A stretch of DNA of 64,000 nt from NCBI GenBank assembly GCA_011317545.1, contig WUJK01000005.1, positions 2,542,001 to 2,606,000 of the forward strand, in the 5' to 3' direction. The notes under the pieces were generated by a model. That model saw only the letters and a program-made list of their open reading frames with translations. It was not told the DNA's origin and ran no database searches. Every line of letters begins with the position of its first letter. Positions within the stretch are counted from its first letter, which is position 1. Positions 10,356 through 21,626 of this stretch are shown here, one piece after another. A program made the translations under genes and the position numbers. This stretch comes from Coniella vitis. Lineage: Eukaryota; Ascomycota; Sordariomycetes; Diaporthales; Schizoparmaceae.

Positions 10356-12097
10356 TTACGAATACGTCGTCAGTTCGGGCGAGCCCTTGCACGGCGGGAA
10401 AGAGTGCTTGGTCTGGATGAAGATCTTTTGCAGGCCGTCCTCGTGCTTGTCGAACTTGTAGTAGACCTTGTCGAGATCGTCGAGCCGGATGCGGTGCGAC
10501 ACCATCTGCAACGGGTCCAGCTTGCCCGTCTGGATCTGCTCGAGGAGCTCCTCCCAGTACTTGTGGACGGGCGCCTGGCCGTTGCCGATGAGACGGACGC
10601 CACGCTCCATCAGGGCGCCGATGTTGAAGTGGTTGGTCTAGAAAAGGTCAGCCGATTTGGTGGATAGACCGGTGAGAAAACAAAAGAGAAGGGGAAAAAC
10701 AACAACTCACATAGCCCACATAAACACCCGTGATGCCACAGCGCCCAAAACTGCGCACCGACTCGATCATCTCATTCACAATCTCGCTCGTGTCCGTCTC
10801 GGCGCCCACCGCCATCTCCAGCCAGTGCATCCAGCTCTTGGGATACTCGCCCGCGGCACACTCGAGCGCCACGTCGGGGCCGCGCCCGCCGCACAGCTCC
10901 TTGAGCCTGCTCACCACCGTCGGCTTGGTCGTGGCGCCAAAGCTCAGCTTGGTGAAGTCGACCAGCTCCAGCTTGTCCAGGTCGCCCGCCGGCCACCTGC
11001 TCTGCAGCAGCGCCAGCCGCGTCGCCGTGTCGACAAAGACGACCTTGCGCGCGCCCTGCTGGAGCGCAAACACGCCCGCCATCTGGCCCACGGGCCCGGC
11101 GCCAAAGACGGCCACCGCGTCGCCCGCGTACACGGCCGTGTCCTGCACGCAGTTGTACGAGGTGCACAGCACGTCCGACAGGTACAGCGCCTTCTCGTCC
11201 GGCACGTCGTCGGGGATCGCCAGCAGGTTGACGTCCGCGAGCGGCACGCGCACGTACTCGGCCTGCCCGCCCGCGAAGCCGCCCGTGAAGTGCGAGTAGC
11301 CAAAGAAGCCCGCCGTCTGGCCGCCGTACATGGCGTGCTCGGTGGTGTTTGCGTTTGTGCGCTCGCACTGCGACGAGAGCTTGTTTTTGCAGTAGAAACA
11401 CTGTTATTGGGGGGATGCGTATTAGAATCCTCGAGAATCATTCAAGAAAGGGGCCAGAAGATGAAAGAAAAGAGAAGAAAGAGAAGGAAAAAGAAGAAGA
11501 AGAAGAAAGAGAAGAAAGAGAAGAAAGAGAAGAAAGAGAAGAAGAAGAAGAAGAAGAAGAAAAAGACGAAGAAAGAAGAAGAATACGAATATAAATACAA
11601 GAATAGTGCAACAACTGAAGAAGAAGAAAATGAATATAAATAAATATAAATACAAGAATGGTGCAACAACTGAAGAAGGAAAAAAAAGAGAGCACACCAC
11701 GCACCTCACCACACGCAATCTGGAACGACGCGACATAACGGCGCCCCTTCTTCACCTTCTCGACCTTGTCGCCCACCTCCTCCACCACGCCGCAGAACTC
11801 GTGCCCGAGAATGTCGCCCGCCTGCAGCTGGATGACGGTCCCGTGCAGCAGGTGCAGGTCGCTGCCGCACAGCGTGCTGCCCGTCACGCGGATGATGACA
11901 TCCTGCGGCTCGAGGATCTTGGGCTTCGCCGTCTCGACCACCTCGACCTTGCCCTTGCCCTTCCACACCAGCGCCTTCATCGTCTGGCTGGCGTCCCCGC
12001 TGCCGGCCTGCGCGTAGTTGGAGACATCTTGCTTGGTGATGGCCTCGCCCCTGTGGCCCACGAGCTGCTCTACCTTGTAGGCTGCCTGAGAAGTCAT
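10356..12097 (-). CDS. Zinc-dependent alcohol / S-(hydroxymethyl)glutathione-type dehydrogenase
   Basis: A medium-chain NAD(P)-dependent dehydrogenase of 454 residues. Exons on the minus strand are 12097-11705, 11400-10711 and 10637-10356; the joined length is an exact multiple of three. Catalytic zinc ligands are Cys77 (TLCGSD) and the GHE at 98-100. The structural zinc has Cys129, 132, 135 and 143, with the exon junction falling between the first two. The Rossmann motif FGAGPVG follows in exon 2. The family oxidises alcohols or glutathione adducts in the cytosol; the substrate here is unknown. The ATG at 12097 is the first in frame. Intron 1 is 304 bp, long for this genome, and full of GAA repeats. 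It converges on the laccase relic, 240 bp away. A TATA-like site lies about 150 bp upstream. Confidence 0.9.
10638..10710 (-). other. Intron 2 of the dehydrogenase
   Basis: A 73 bp intron with GTGAGT donor and TAG acceptor. Removing it joins GVYVGY to TNHFNIGALM, as in relatives. Confidence 0.85.
11401..11704 (-). repeat. Expanded intron 1 with GAA/CTT repeats and a 33 bp duplication
   Basis: This intron (donor GTGCGT, acceptor CAG) holds a purine tract of GAA/AAAGA units at about 11465-11585, which is a pyrimidine tract in the transcript. It also has a 33 bp direct repeat with one mismatch, at 11591-11623 and 11646-11678. Both look like slippage or tandem-duplication products. Confidence 0.85.
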
Positions 12098-12243
12098 GAT
12101 GAGGAGGAGGAAAGGGGTTGACACAAATTAGGAGAAAAAGGTTAAGGGTGCGAATATACTGGGCAGGGTAAATGGGGATCAAAGAGAAGGGGGAAAGGAG
12201 AGTTTAGCAAGCCCCCTCGAGCGTCACAGGCTCCTGTTCCTGT

Positions 12244-12253
12244 TATATTTATA
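12244..12253 (-). promoter_or_regulatory. Possible TATA box of the dehydrogenase
   Basis: TATAAATATA on the minus strand, about 150 bp upstream of the ATG at 12097. Confidence 0.45.
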
Positions 12254-12368
12254 CATGTGTGTGTGTTTCACGATCACGATCAGTCGGAATTGATGACCCG
12301 CCCCAACGCCAGCGTAGCATTCAGACACTCACTCGATCAGATCACAAAGAAAAAGGTTTCCTCTTTGA

Positions 12369-12369
<1 letters not shown>

Positions 12370-12404
<35 letters not shown>
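12370..12404. repeat. (CA)n microsatellite
   Basis: About 17 CA dinucleotides in a row in the intergenic region. Confidence 0.95.
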
Positions 12405-12406
<2 letters not shown>

Positions 12407-13139
12407 ACATGGTAACTTCTGGATCCCCAGAATCCTGCCGTCCCAAAAAGCCAAATCTTCCCGCATATCTTCTTTCAACAAACCACCCACCCACCTATTG
12501 CAAGCTTTCTTTTTCCTCCTGTGAGAGTTACGGCTTTTCCCCCCAGTACACTGTAAGGGTGACGGATAGAGAGCGTCATTTCCGGTGCGTGATGACATAT
12601 CTAGGATATCATGCTGGAATTAAAAACAAAAAGGCCGTGGGGCTGAAATCCGACCGACGACGACGTCATGGATTTTCGCCATGGATTTTCGCCAAAATTT
12701 GGTTCACCGCTGCGGATGTAACAACAGTGCTGTTTTTTGTGTGCAATGATGACCCAACTGACAGATTGTTTTAATGGGGACAAAGATGTTCCAAAACCAC
12801 GTTTTTATGTTTTCTTTTCTTGGAATGGAACAAATCCAAGGTTCAGTATACTGTGATATTAGAAATACGGCAACGGACGCGGAATTCCGCACTCGCCAAG
12901 GAAATCCAGACCTGACGACACGGAATCCCCATGGATATTAATAGAATGCCACTCTATATTATTCAGGCTTCTCTTATACTGCGTAGTAGCCCGAAAGCAC
13001 CGTGAAATACGACTGCAAGAGAGCCATGATACTGGCGGACAAGTGAGCGTAACTTGACAACATCGTTCCATCAGCAGAACCCAAGCGTGTCCTACAAGAG
13101 CTTTACTTTCATATTTTCATACTTTCATACTTTCACCTC

Positions 13140-15377
13140 TCACACTCGCCTCTGAAGCTCCTCCAACGTCTCGCGCACAGCCGCTATAGAACAGCCGCCC
13201 AGCCGCGGCTCTACCCTCAGGCACTGGCTCAGCCCAGCGCGCGACAGCTTGAACGTGACATGGGCATCGATCAGCACCTTGCCAGCACGGTCCTTTGCGT
13301 CGTCAAAGTCCTCGTGCCACAGGCTGTCCCCGGCCAGCACATCGCGGCGGCGCCCCCCCGCGGCCGGGAAGCGCTGCAGCCACGCGCGGCACTCGTCCTG
13401 GTACTGCGCCAGCATCGCGGCGCACACGGCCGGCGCCGCGTCCGTCAGGTGGACCTCGAAGCACCAGAGGAGCAGGCAGATGGCCATCGAGAGCGAGGAG
13501 GACGCCAGTGCGCCGCCCGGGCAGATGCGCCTGCCAAAGCCAAAGGGCGCAAAGTTGGCGCACGCGTGGTCCAGGGACGTGTTGGGTTGCCAGCCAGGCT
13601 TCGGCTTTCTGTGTCCGTTCGACAATCCACGCTCGAGCCATCTGTCTGGGTGGAAGCGCCACGGGTCGGGGAAGGCCGCTGCATCGTGATGGAGGCCGTA
13701 TATGTTGGCTAGGACCGTGGCCCCTGGCGCAACGCTGAATCTCTGCCGAGGCACGCCCTTGCCCTCCTTCTCATCACTCCCCGCCAGCTCACAAGACAAA
13801 GATCGGCCCGCCGTAGGCGTGTGTCCCACCCCAGAGCTCCCCGTGGGCGTGAGGCGCAGGGTTTCCCGGACAATGGCAGCCAAATACGGCATTTGTTCGA
13901 GGTCTTCAAAGGTAGGGGCAGCATTCTCAGAGAAGGTAGAAGGAGAAGAAGAAGAAGAAGCTTGCTGCTGCTGCTGCTGCTGCTGCTGCTTCTTCTTCTT
14001 CTTCTCCAAGAGGACCGTGTCAATCTCCGCCTGCGCTCTGCGCGTCATGCCAGGATAGCACGCAGCCGCGAGCAGAAAGGTATGGATCGTCATGGCCGTC
14101 GTCTCGGTGCCAGCCTCGAAGAGCCCCGCGGCGAGATACGCAACCTCTTGCTGTTCCCATGGCAGTGGCTGCTCGTGGTCGCTCCCTGCTGGGTCCTGCG
14201 GCCGGTTCTTTGCGAAACAACAGGATGCGAGCAAAGCGGCGGCTGCGCAGTCCTCGACAGCAATGACCGCACGCCGACCACGTTGGCCGTGATGATTGCC
14301 TCCAACCTTGTCGTCACTGGCACCACTGGCACCACTGCCGCCACCACCAGCAGCAGCAGCAGCGGCAGCAAGACGCAGCCTGTCCTCGACGCTCTGCAGC
14401 AGCCTGCTAAAGAGGCCATTCTCCGCCGCATGGTGCGCGTTCAGCCTCCTCTTCCACGGTGCGCAGAATGCAGGGACAAGATCAATCAGCGGGAAGTCAG
14501 CGACCCAGTAGCGTCCCGGCGTGAAAGCGGCGCCGATATTCTGCGCGACTGTTTCCAGTTCCTGCAGCACGGGGTCCGCGGGTGTCGTGGCACGGAGAGC
14601 GTAGGCGATTTGGAGCACACTGGAGGCTGTGAAGCGGGAGATTTCGTCGACGATGGGAAATGACGCCCTCCTTGACTCGTCTGCAGAGGCGGAGGAAGAA
14701 AGAGGAGAAAAAGAAGAAGAAGAAGAACAAGAACAAGACAAAGCAATACGCTCAGCCATGACCAACGCCTCAAACCGCACCGCTTGCGCCCACCGCGCCT
14801 TGACCCTCTCCCCCGTCAAGAGCATCGAAAAGGCGCGGCGGTGGCGCAGCCAGTCGGCGCCATACGGCTGCAGCACGATTCGCCTCCCGCGGCTGAGATA
14901 CTTGCCCGCTGCAAGAGACGGGGCCCGCGAGGCACAAGCGGCAAGCAGCTTCTTGAGCGGCGCTTGGTTCTGCGCCAACGAGTTGATCAGCACGGTGCCG
15001 GCGCTGCTGCTGCCGCCGCCGTCGTCGGCGTGCCATTCAGGGTACAGGTAGTGGTAGATGTGGGCGTTGGCCCAGCGCAGCAGCCGGAGAAGGCGGTTGC
15101 GGTGCTGGAGCCGGACGCGCACCACGGGGCCGTAGCGGTGGGCGAGCCGCAGGTTGAACCGCGGCTCGTACTGGGGCCAGCTGGTGTTGTTGTAGTAGAG
15201 CGCATGCCCGTCTATTGTCGGTATGTCGTCGTCGTCGTTTCGTCCTTGTGCTGCCCGTCTTGTCCACGCCAAGTAAGTGGTTGCGAGAGCGGGCCAGCCA
15301 GATGCGGCAAAGAGAAGAGCAGCAGTTGCAACGAGGAGAGGCGCAAGGCCCCCGACCATAGTCCATGGACATGTCAT
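13140..15377 (-). CDS. Cytochrome P450 monooxygenase, unusually long
   Basis: A heme-thiolate monooxygenase, anchored in the endoplasmic reticulum by an N-terminal helix (about residues 8-35). As drawn it is one 745-residue exon, against about 500-550 for most fungal P450s. Visible motifs are the I-helix EAGTETT near 422, the K-helix ETLR near 505, a DRW form of the PERF motif near 580, and the heme loop FGFGRRICPG near 615 with its cysteine ligand. The extra length is low-complexity: a Ser-rich stretch, Ala/Gly and His/Arg insertions, and Lys5-Gln9 followed by Ser. The Ser-rich stretch (14673-14741) begins GTATTG and ends CTGCAG with length 69, so it may be an in-frame intron; removing it leaves 722 residues. 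The substrate is unknown. No partner reductase lies nearby. Confidence 0.9.
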   Translation of the reverse strand: MTCPWTMVGGLAPLLVATAALLFAASGWPALATTYLAWTRRAAQGRNDDDDIPTIDGHALYYNNTSWPQYEPRFNLRLAHRYGPVVRVRLQHRNRLLRLLRWANAHIYHYLYPEWHADDGGGSSSAGTVLINSLAQNQAPLKKLLAACASRAPSLAAGKYLSRGRRIVLQPYGADWLRHRRAFSMLLTGERVKARWAQAVRFEALVMAERIALSCSCSSSSSFSPLSSSASADESRRASFPIVDEISRFTASSVLQIAYALRATTPADPVLQELETVAQNIGAAFTPGRYWVADFPLIDLVPAFCAPWKRRLNAHHAAENGLFSRLLQSVEDRLRLAAAAAAAGGGGSGASGASDDKVGGNHHGQRGRRAVIAVEDCAAAALLASCCFAKNRPQDPAGSDHEQPLPWEQQEVAYLAAGLFEAGTETTAMTIHTFLLAAACYPGMTRRAQAEIDTVLLEKKKKKQQQQQQQQQASSSSSPSTFSENAAPTFEDLEQMPYLAAIVRETLRLTPTGSSGVGHTPTAGRSLSCELAGSDEKEGKGVPRQRFSVAPGATVLANIYGLHHDAAAFPDPWRFHPDRWLERGLSNGHRKPKPGWQPNTSLDHACANFAPFGFGRRICPGGALASSSLSMAICLLLWCFEVHLTDAAPAVCAAMLAQYQDECRAWLQRFPAAGGRRRDVLAGDSLWHEDFDDAKDRAGKVLIDAHVTFKLSRAGLSQCLRVEPRLGGCSIAAVRETLEELQRRV

Positions 15378-17545
15378 GGTTCAAGGGACAGTCGCTGCAG
15401 CGTTTGCGCACTCGCTCGGTTTGTTGTCTGGCTTTTGGACATGTCGAAGAGAAGAGAGAACCAGCAAAGAAAGACACAGCTTCCCATGGGTTATTGCCAG
15501 CGTGACCTCATGGATGAGTGCCACCGACCACAGATGGCGCACGACATGCGTTTTTGTCTCAGGGCTTAGATTGTTTTTTTTTTCAGCACGGTCTTGTCTG
15601 GGCGCATTGCTTAGCCTGGCAGGTTTGCTATGCTGCTGGAGTAATACCAAGGCTCGATATTGTTTTGGTGGGACGCCCTCTACACTGGAATGTTAGAAGT
15701 ACTATCTATAGTAACAGAACGTAAGAGGACGAGAATGGCGAGCAATGCAAAGGATATGATATTAGCAGGCTTGCTTGGGACCATGCAGCTGCTTGTGTTC
15801 GGGTTACTCTTATGTTTGGCTTGCGTGATGATTTCAGCGATGCCAGTGCCCGCAAACAAGTAACCATACTTATCACTCGTAGAACCAATGCCGAGTCGTA
15901 CAAAACGCAGGCGTCGACCCGTTGTAGGTCTGATTTCCTTGTCCAACGGCTTTGCAATGGAAGCCTCCGATGGCAGGCATACCAGAATCGACTGGTAATG
16001 GTCGCCAATCCTCATTCAAAGAGTGGTCCATGATGGCCAGTCACTAAATAGATAGAAGGACTGTGTAATCGTCGGAGGAGCCTTCAGCAAGGATATACTG
16101 CGACCAATCGTGAGTCCTCTAGCGGACAAAACGACGATACATCGGGTAACTCTGCCCTGGAACACGATGCAGGAAACAGCCTACAGCCTTGATGTTTCAA
16201 AGACCAATAATGGCAAGGCTGCAAACAAGCAGTCCATATTATAGCAGTGTGACATGGCTCCTGACGAGCGAAAAGTCGTGGCCCGTTGGCTTACTCGGTG
16301 ATAAAGTTTCGCCATCAGATAACTTTATCTCAACCAATGTTTGTTCCCTCGGGCAATACGTGACGTGCAATTCGAACATGACAGTCAGGTATGACACTCG
16401 AAAACGCCTCTCACTGCAGATTCATGTGAAGAAGACAGTCACCAGCACGAGTCAATCCGCTCAGCTTTCATGTCCAAGCAGCCAGCCCTGTTACTGACTT
16501 GGTACAGTGGTGGGCTTGGAGATTACCGTGTAGCGTTGCAAAGCCAACCATCAACCGATTTGATGTACAGCAAGAGGCAACAACAACGTCCATAAAGACC
16601 CCAGAATACTCGACTGCCAAGCTAGTCCTCCGGAAGCACGAACTTCTCGCCACAGAGCAGGATGGACCACGTGGCTTGCGCCTCGATTCCAGAGAAACGA
16701 CCAGATAGTGGTCGGTGAACCATGCTGGGCCCTTATTCGTCTGTGGGGGTGGGCGTGGGGCAACTTTTTCCACAGTCACTGCCGATGATACGCTGCTGTC
16801 TATCAGACACACGGAATACCTCATGGGGAATCATGGCCTGCCCTTTGCGGGACTCAAGCCAGGTGCTTCCAACAGACGTGGAGAGGCAGAGCATCGTTTG
16901 TTGTGTGGTCACAAATCTCTTGTGGGGAAAAGACTAGACGAGCGAATATCTCGCTCGGCCTTTCCAAATCTTCAGACAGACGGCTGCTTCGTGATTGCAC
17001 CGCCGTCGATAAGAAACAACTGCTTTGGACTTCTACAAGCCCCGACGCGGAACGTGCCTGAATCGTGGAGCATCCGACGAACAATCTAATCCAGCATCCG
17101 CCCGATAATATGGACTACTATGTACCTGGGAATGTTGTCCTTATCAGCAACCACTTGTCTCCAACAGCCAGAATTCGCCGCAGGTCAGCCAGTGGCACAC
17201 GCGTATCCACCCATCCGCCAGACGCAACGAGATAAGCGGTCCAGCAACCAGCAGAAACCTGGGTGGTGGTGGTGGTGGTGGTAGTCGGCAGTACCACCTC
17301 GGCGCAGGTAGGCACTTGTTGGCTGTCGTATCGTGTACAAGAGGGCATTATATACGCTGCTTGCGCTCATCCCCTCTCTCATTGGAGGCAAGCCTCGAGC
17401 CGTTCTGCCTTGTTGACCAGTTTCCTGGCTCCTGGTTGCCTGTTTTTTTCTTCTTTCTTTGGTTATCCGAGTGACGCGCCGGATTGTTCTCCTCCGAACT
17501 GCACCGGCCCCAGGAACCGACCGCCGCTCTGGTCGCCCCAACAGG
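15378..17545. other. Divergent intergenic region between P450 and permease
   Basis: About 2.2 kb with the promoters of both flanking genes. No gene is recognised. A 42-codon hydrophobic frame at 15735-15863 is the only coding-like item. A (GGT)n run occurs near 17262-17283, and pyrimidine-rich DNA precedes the permease start. Confidence 0.6.
17349..17354 (+). promoter_or_regulatory. Possible TATA box of the amino-acid permease
   Basis: TATATA about 190 bp upstream of the ATG at 17546, followed by CT-rich sequence typical of fungal transcription start regions. Confidence 0.4.
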
Positions 17546-19798
17546 ATGGAAAAGAACGTGTCCGAGACAGAGGGAGGGCGAATCTCGTCAGAGAGCGAAC
17601 GGCAAGGCGATGTGCGCGATGGCGAAGAACTGCAACGAGGACTCAAGCCACGGCATCTGTAAGTCCCTTGTGAAGCAAACACAATCACAGCCTCCTCCTC
17701 CGCCTCCTCCGCCTCCTTCTGAGACCCGCCGCCTATTTCATCCCTATCGAGGAATGGACACTGGAAGAAGATGCACCGAGTACTGACAAACCAACAACAA
17801 CAGACAAATGATTGCCATTGGTGGTGTCATCGGAACCGGTCTCTTCCTCGGCACCGCGAGCAACCTCGAGAACGGCGGGCCCGCAGGCCTGCTCCTGGGC
17901 TACCTGATCATGGCCTCGCTCCTCTTCGCCGTCATGGTCGCGCTAGGTGAGATGATCTCGCAGTTCCCCGTGCCGGGTGGGCAGCTGACGCTCGCCGTGC
18001 GCTACGTCAGCCCCGAGCTCGGCTTCGCCATGGGCTGGGTCTACTGGTTCTTCAACATCATCGTGCTGCCCGCCGAGATCTCGGCCGCCGTCGTGCTCAT
18101 CAGCTACTGGACGGGCGACTCGTGCGGCACCAGCACCGCGGGCATCTGCAACAACGCCATGTGGGTCGGCCTCATGCTGCTCGTCGTCTACGCCATCAAC
18201 TTCAGCAGCAACCGGGTCTACGGCGAGATGGAGTTCTGGTTCGCCTCCGTCAAAGTCGTCACCGTCATCGGGCTCATCCTGCTGGGCATCATCATCAGCG
18301 CCGGCGGCGGGCCCAACCACCAGGCCATCGGCTTCAAGTACTGGGACGAGACGGGCGGCTTCGTGCAGTATCTCGGCATCCCCGGGCCCAAGGGCCGCTT
18401 CCTCGGCTTCCTGAGCGTGCTCATCAACGCGGCCTTTGCCTTTATCGGCTCCGAAGTCACCGCCATCGCCGCCGCCGAGACGGCCAACCCGCGCCGCGCC
18501 GTGCCCAAGGCCATCAAGAGCGTCTGGTTCCGCCTCGTCGTCTTCTACCTCTGCTCGGCCTTCATCATCGGCCTGCTGGTCTCGCCGACGGACCCGTCGC
18601 TCAACCTGGGCTCCACCGCGGCCAAGAGCCCCTTTGTGATTGCCATCAAGAACGCCGGCATCCCCATCCTGCCCTCCATCATCAACGCGGCGCTGCTGAC
18701 GAGCGCGTGGTCGGCAGCCTGTGCCGACTTGTTCATCTCGACGCGGGCGCTCCACGGCCTGGCTGTCCGCGGCCAGGCGCCGCGCATCTTTGCAAAGACG
18801 TCCAACAAGGGGCTGCCGTACATGGCCGTGTCGGTGGGCGCCGCGTTTGCCTTGCTGTCGTTTATGGCTGCGAGCCAGAACTCGAGCGCGGGAACCGTCT
18901 TTGGATATTGTAAGTCGATCGTGTCCAGTGTCTTGGATCTTGTCTTCCCACCTTGGCGATATAGCAGAGCAACTGCCCTGTGGTTGGGGGGGGGGGGGAG
19001 TCAAGGAAAAGGGGCTTGCTAACCACGGAAATTGCGATGCAAAATCTCTAGTCGCCGACCTAACGTCCATCTGCGGAATCATTTCGTGGACGTGTATCCT
19101 CATCATCAGCGTCCGGTGGCACTACGGCCTCAAGGCGAGAGGTATCGACAGGAAGAGCACGCTCGCATATGTCGCTCCTTTGCAGCCATACCTCAGTTTC
19201 TGTGAGTTCTCTCTGCGGGCATCCACCCCTAAATATCACGAGAAAGAGGCCTCTCAAGGAAGACTGACCAATACTTTTTCTCGCTCCAGATGGTTTGTTT
19301 GTATGCTTCATCGTGCTTGTTTTTGGAGGTTTCACTGCCTTTTGTAAGTTCCCCCTTTCCCACCCCTTCTTTTTTCTTCTTCTTTCCCCTTTTTCCCTGT
19401 CAGAGCACAATATGCCCGGGTACTCGTCCACCCAAGCTCCCGTCCTCGTCGAAGTACTGATTGGCGTTTCATGTACCATGTAGTGGGCACCTTTGACGCC
19501 GCCTCCTTCGTAACAACATACCTGCCCATCCCCGTCTTTTTTATCCTCTTTTTCGGCTACAAATTTGCCAAGAAGACGAGATTTGTGCGCTACGAGGAGA
19601 TGGACTTTGAGACGGGATGTTCGGCTGATATCCCGGTTGATGTGAGTATCTTTTTCCCTTCTTTTTAATATTCCTTTCCCTTTGCCCGGCCTTTTTTTTT
19701 TATATGAGGATGAATCGGGAGAGGTTATGCTAACGCCACCATTCGCATCTACACAGACGGGCAAGACCAAACTTCAGGAGTTCTTGGACAATATTTGA
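17546..19798 (+). CDS. Amino-acid permease (APC superfamily, fungal AAT/YAT type)
   Basis: A plasma-membrane proton-coupled amino-acid transporter of 540 residues. Exons are 17546-17658, 17804-18909, 19052-19201, 19290-19343, 19484-19641 and 19757-19798, all GT-AG, with the sum divisible by three. The cytoplasmic N-terminus runs into LKPRHLQMIAIGGVIGTGLF, the conserved start of helix 1 and an intron site. About 12 helices follow, with the QFPVPGGQ loop, GFAMGWVYWF, GSEVTAIAAAE and the SACADLFISTRAL segment. The short tail ends TKLQEFLDNI. The exon 3-5 path (FADLTSICGIISW, then GLFVCFIVLVFGGF) matches the family's helices 10-12. Substrate specificity cannot be read from sequence. It is transcribed away from the P450. 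Confidence 0.92.
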
Positions 19799-20158
19799 AC
19801 ATGATGAGAAGAGAGTATGGGGTTTTCGATCATATAGAGATATCCAAGTAATGCCTGGTATCATGACAGATATACTACACGCGTATCAAGAAAAGAAGAG
19901 AAAGAGAAAGAGAAAGAAAAAAAAGAAATTACGATAACTTCACAGAGACATGCCCCATATAACTCAAACTGAAACGATGCCAGATCAACTGAGATTATAT
20001 ACACTCAACAGCAAAGGAAGATCCAGATATATTAATAAAATCTACAAGCATCTAATCCTCTCCTCTTGTCTAAGCACAGCCCTTCTCCTCCTCCTCTACA
20101 CCAGCCGACACCCGGAATAATCAACTCAATGGAAACACACCCACACACACACCCCCTT
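19799..20158. other. Convergent 3' region, no gene
   Basis: It separates the 3' ends of the permease and the phosphatase. It is A-rich (AAAGAG runs near 19890-19925) and probably holds both polyadenylation regions. Confidence 0.6.
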
Positions 20159-21441
20159 TTAAGGCGCCTCCACCAAATTCCTCTTGATCAGCGCCACATC
20201 CTCCTCCGAGAACCCCAGCGCCCCCTTCACATATCCCTCGAACCCACCATACTTGTCGCCGACGGCACCCACAAACGCGTCCCAGCACGCAGGCCGCAGC
20301 GACGCCATGTTGACGAACCCCGGGACCGCGTAGAACTGCGCCAGCGTCGCCGCCGTCTCCGCCGTCTCGTCGACGGGGATGCCCGCGCCCCGGATGGCAA
20401 AGGCGAGCAGCTGTTCGCGCGCGGGCTCGTACCCGATGCGCGAGAGGAGGTAGTCTGTTTGGATGAGGTACGGGTCGACGCCTGCGAGGGTCTCGAGGAG
20501 CCCTGCGAGGACACCTGTGCGGTCTCTTCCGGCTGGATTAGGGGGGGGGAAATGGAGAAAAAAGGGTTTAGTGGTTAGCGAGTATGCTCTGTATAGCGCG
20601 TGTGAGGGTATTGAGAGTCGTCACTCAGGCTTGGAGCAAGAGCACTTGACAAACCTCTTCTCCCCCTTCGCAGTTCGTGAAGCCAACGAGGATTCGTATC
20701 CCTCGTAACCACAATCATCGACCAAAGAAGAAAGCAAAAACAAAAAGAAAAACCCCATCACTCACCCGTGCAATGAAACAAGATCGGCTCCGCAGGCCTG
20801 TCCCTCACACTCCTCAACACCTCGGCAAAAATCCCCCGATACATCTCCAAGACCTCCAGGTACATAGCCACATACCCCTTCTCCCCCTGCCCGTCGACAA
20901 ACAGCGCCAGGTTCACCGTAGCAGCCTGTTCGAGCGTCGTCCCTGCTGCTGCTGCTGTTTCCTCCTCACCACCCGACAACGCACCACCGTTGCCATTCTC
21001 CGCGCCGCCGCCGCCTGCTGCCTTCTTCACCTCCCACACGCCCTCCACCCCGTCAATCACAGGGTCGGGGCCCTGCTCGTGCTCGTCGCGCGAGCGCAGG
21101 TCAAAGATGCGGCGCACGCCCAGCGTGTCGCGCAGCATGGCTTGGCCCTGCGGGCTGGCGCCGAGGTGGGTTAGCCCCCCCGTGCGGTAGAGAAAACCAG
21201 GACGGATGAGGCCCTTCTTGGTGGTGGTAGTGGTAGACGATGACGACGACGACGAGACATGGTCACTGCCACTGCCACTGCGGCGCAACGAGGCAGAGCC
21301 CAGCAGCCCGAGGTCGCGCGTGTTGAAGGTCCCGGGGACGGGGACAAAGGGCGCGGTTTGGAGCGCGGCGTGGAGCTGCTCGCGGGGGATGGGATGGCGG
21401 GCGTCTGTCTCTGCTAGAGCGCGCAGATCGGAGGGTGCCAT
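20159..21441 (-). CDS. Tyrosine/serine phosphatase, LipA-type (Y_phosphatase3)
   Basis: A 349-residue protein-tyrosine-phosphatase-like enzyme of the family that includes bacterial LipA-type and fungal secreted-type phosphatases. Exons on the minus strand are 21441-20766 and 20532-20159. The 233 bp intron falls inside the catalytic loop, and splicing gives HCTAGRDRTG, a Cys-x5-Arg loop with Cys near 224. The N-terminal FNTRDLG and the FLYRTGGLTHL and FDLRSRDE blocks are typical of the family. A Ser/Thr-rich insertion (about residues 60-75) and a Gly/Glu-rich insertion follow low-complexity DNA. No signal peptide is visible. The substrate is unknown. A TATATAAG box lies about 180 bp upstream. 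Confidence 0.9.
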
Positions 21442-21536
21442 GGCTTTTTTTTTGGGGGGGGGGGGGATTTGCTGGGAGTGATGTAGTGAGGCTGTTGTTG
21501 TTTTCTGCTGCGTGCGTGCGTGCGTCGATTGGTCGG

Positions 21537-21612
21537 TGAGTCAGTGAATCAGTCAGTCAGTCAGTCAGTCAGTCGGTCAGTCAGTCAGTCAGTCAGTCGG
21601 TCAGTCAGTCAG
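21537..21612. repeat. (GTCA)n microsatellite
   Basis: About 19 GTCA units with a few GTCG variants, upstream of the phosphatase ATG and partly next to its TATA-like site. Confidence 0.92.
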
Positions 21613-21616
21613 GCCA

Positions 21617-21626
21617 CTTATATATT
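21617..21626 (-). promoter_or_regulatory. Possible TATA box of the phosphatase
   Basis: AATATATAAG on the minus strand, about 180 bp upstream of the ATG at 21441. Confidence 0.45.

Larger units (their letters stand above)
12098..13139. other. Intergenic, dehydrogenase promoter to P450 3' end
   Basis: No gene is supported. It contains the dehydrogenase promoter, a (CA)n microsatellite at about 12370-12404 and otherwise unremarkable sequence. Confidence 0.65.

Noticed and set aside
10657..11643. Long plus-strand frame across the zinc dehydrogenase
   Set aside because: It is antisense to a gene with intact zinc and cofactor motifs, and its tail is the GAA microsatellite in the intron.
17943..19106. 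387-codon minus-strand frame across the permease
   Set aside because: It runs antisense through the membrane helices of a well-supported transporter; its composition (Asp/Gly/Arg) is that of a complement.
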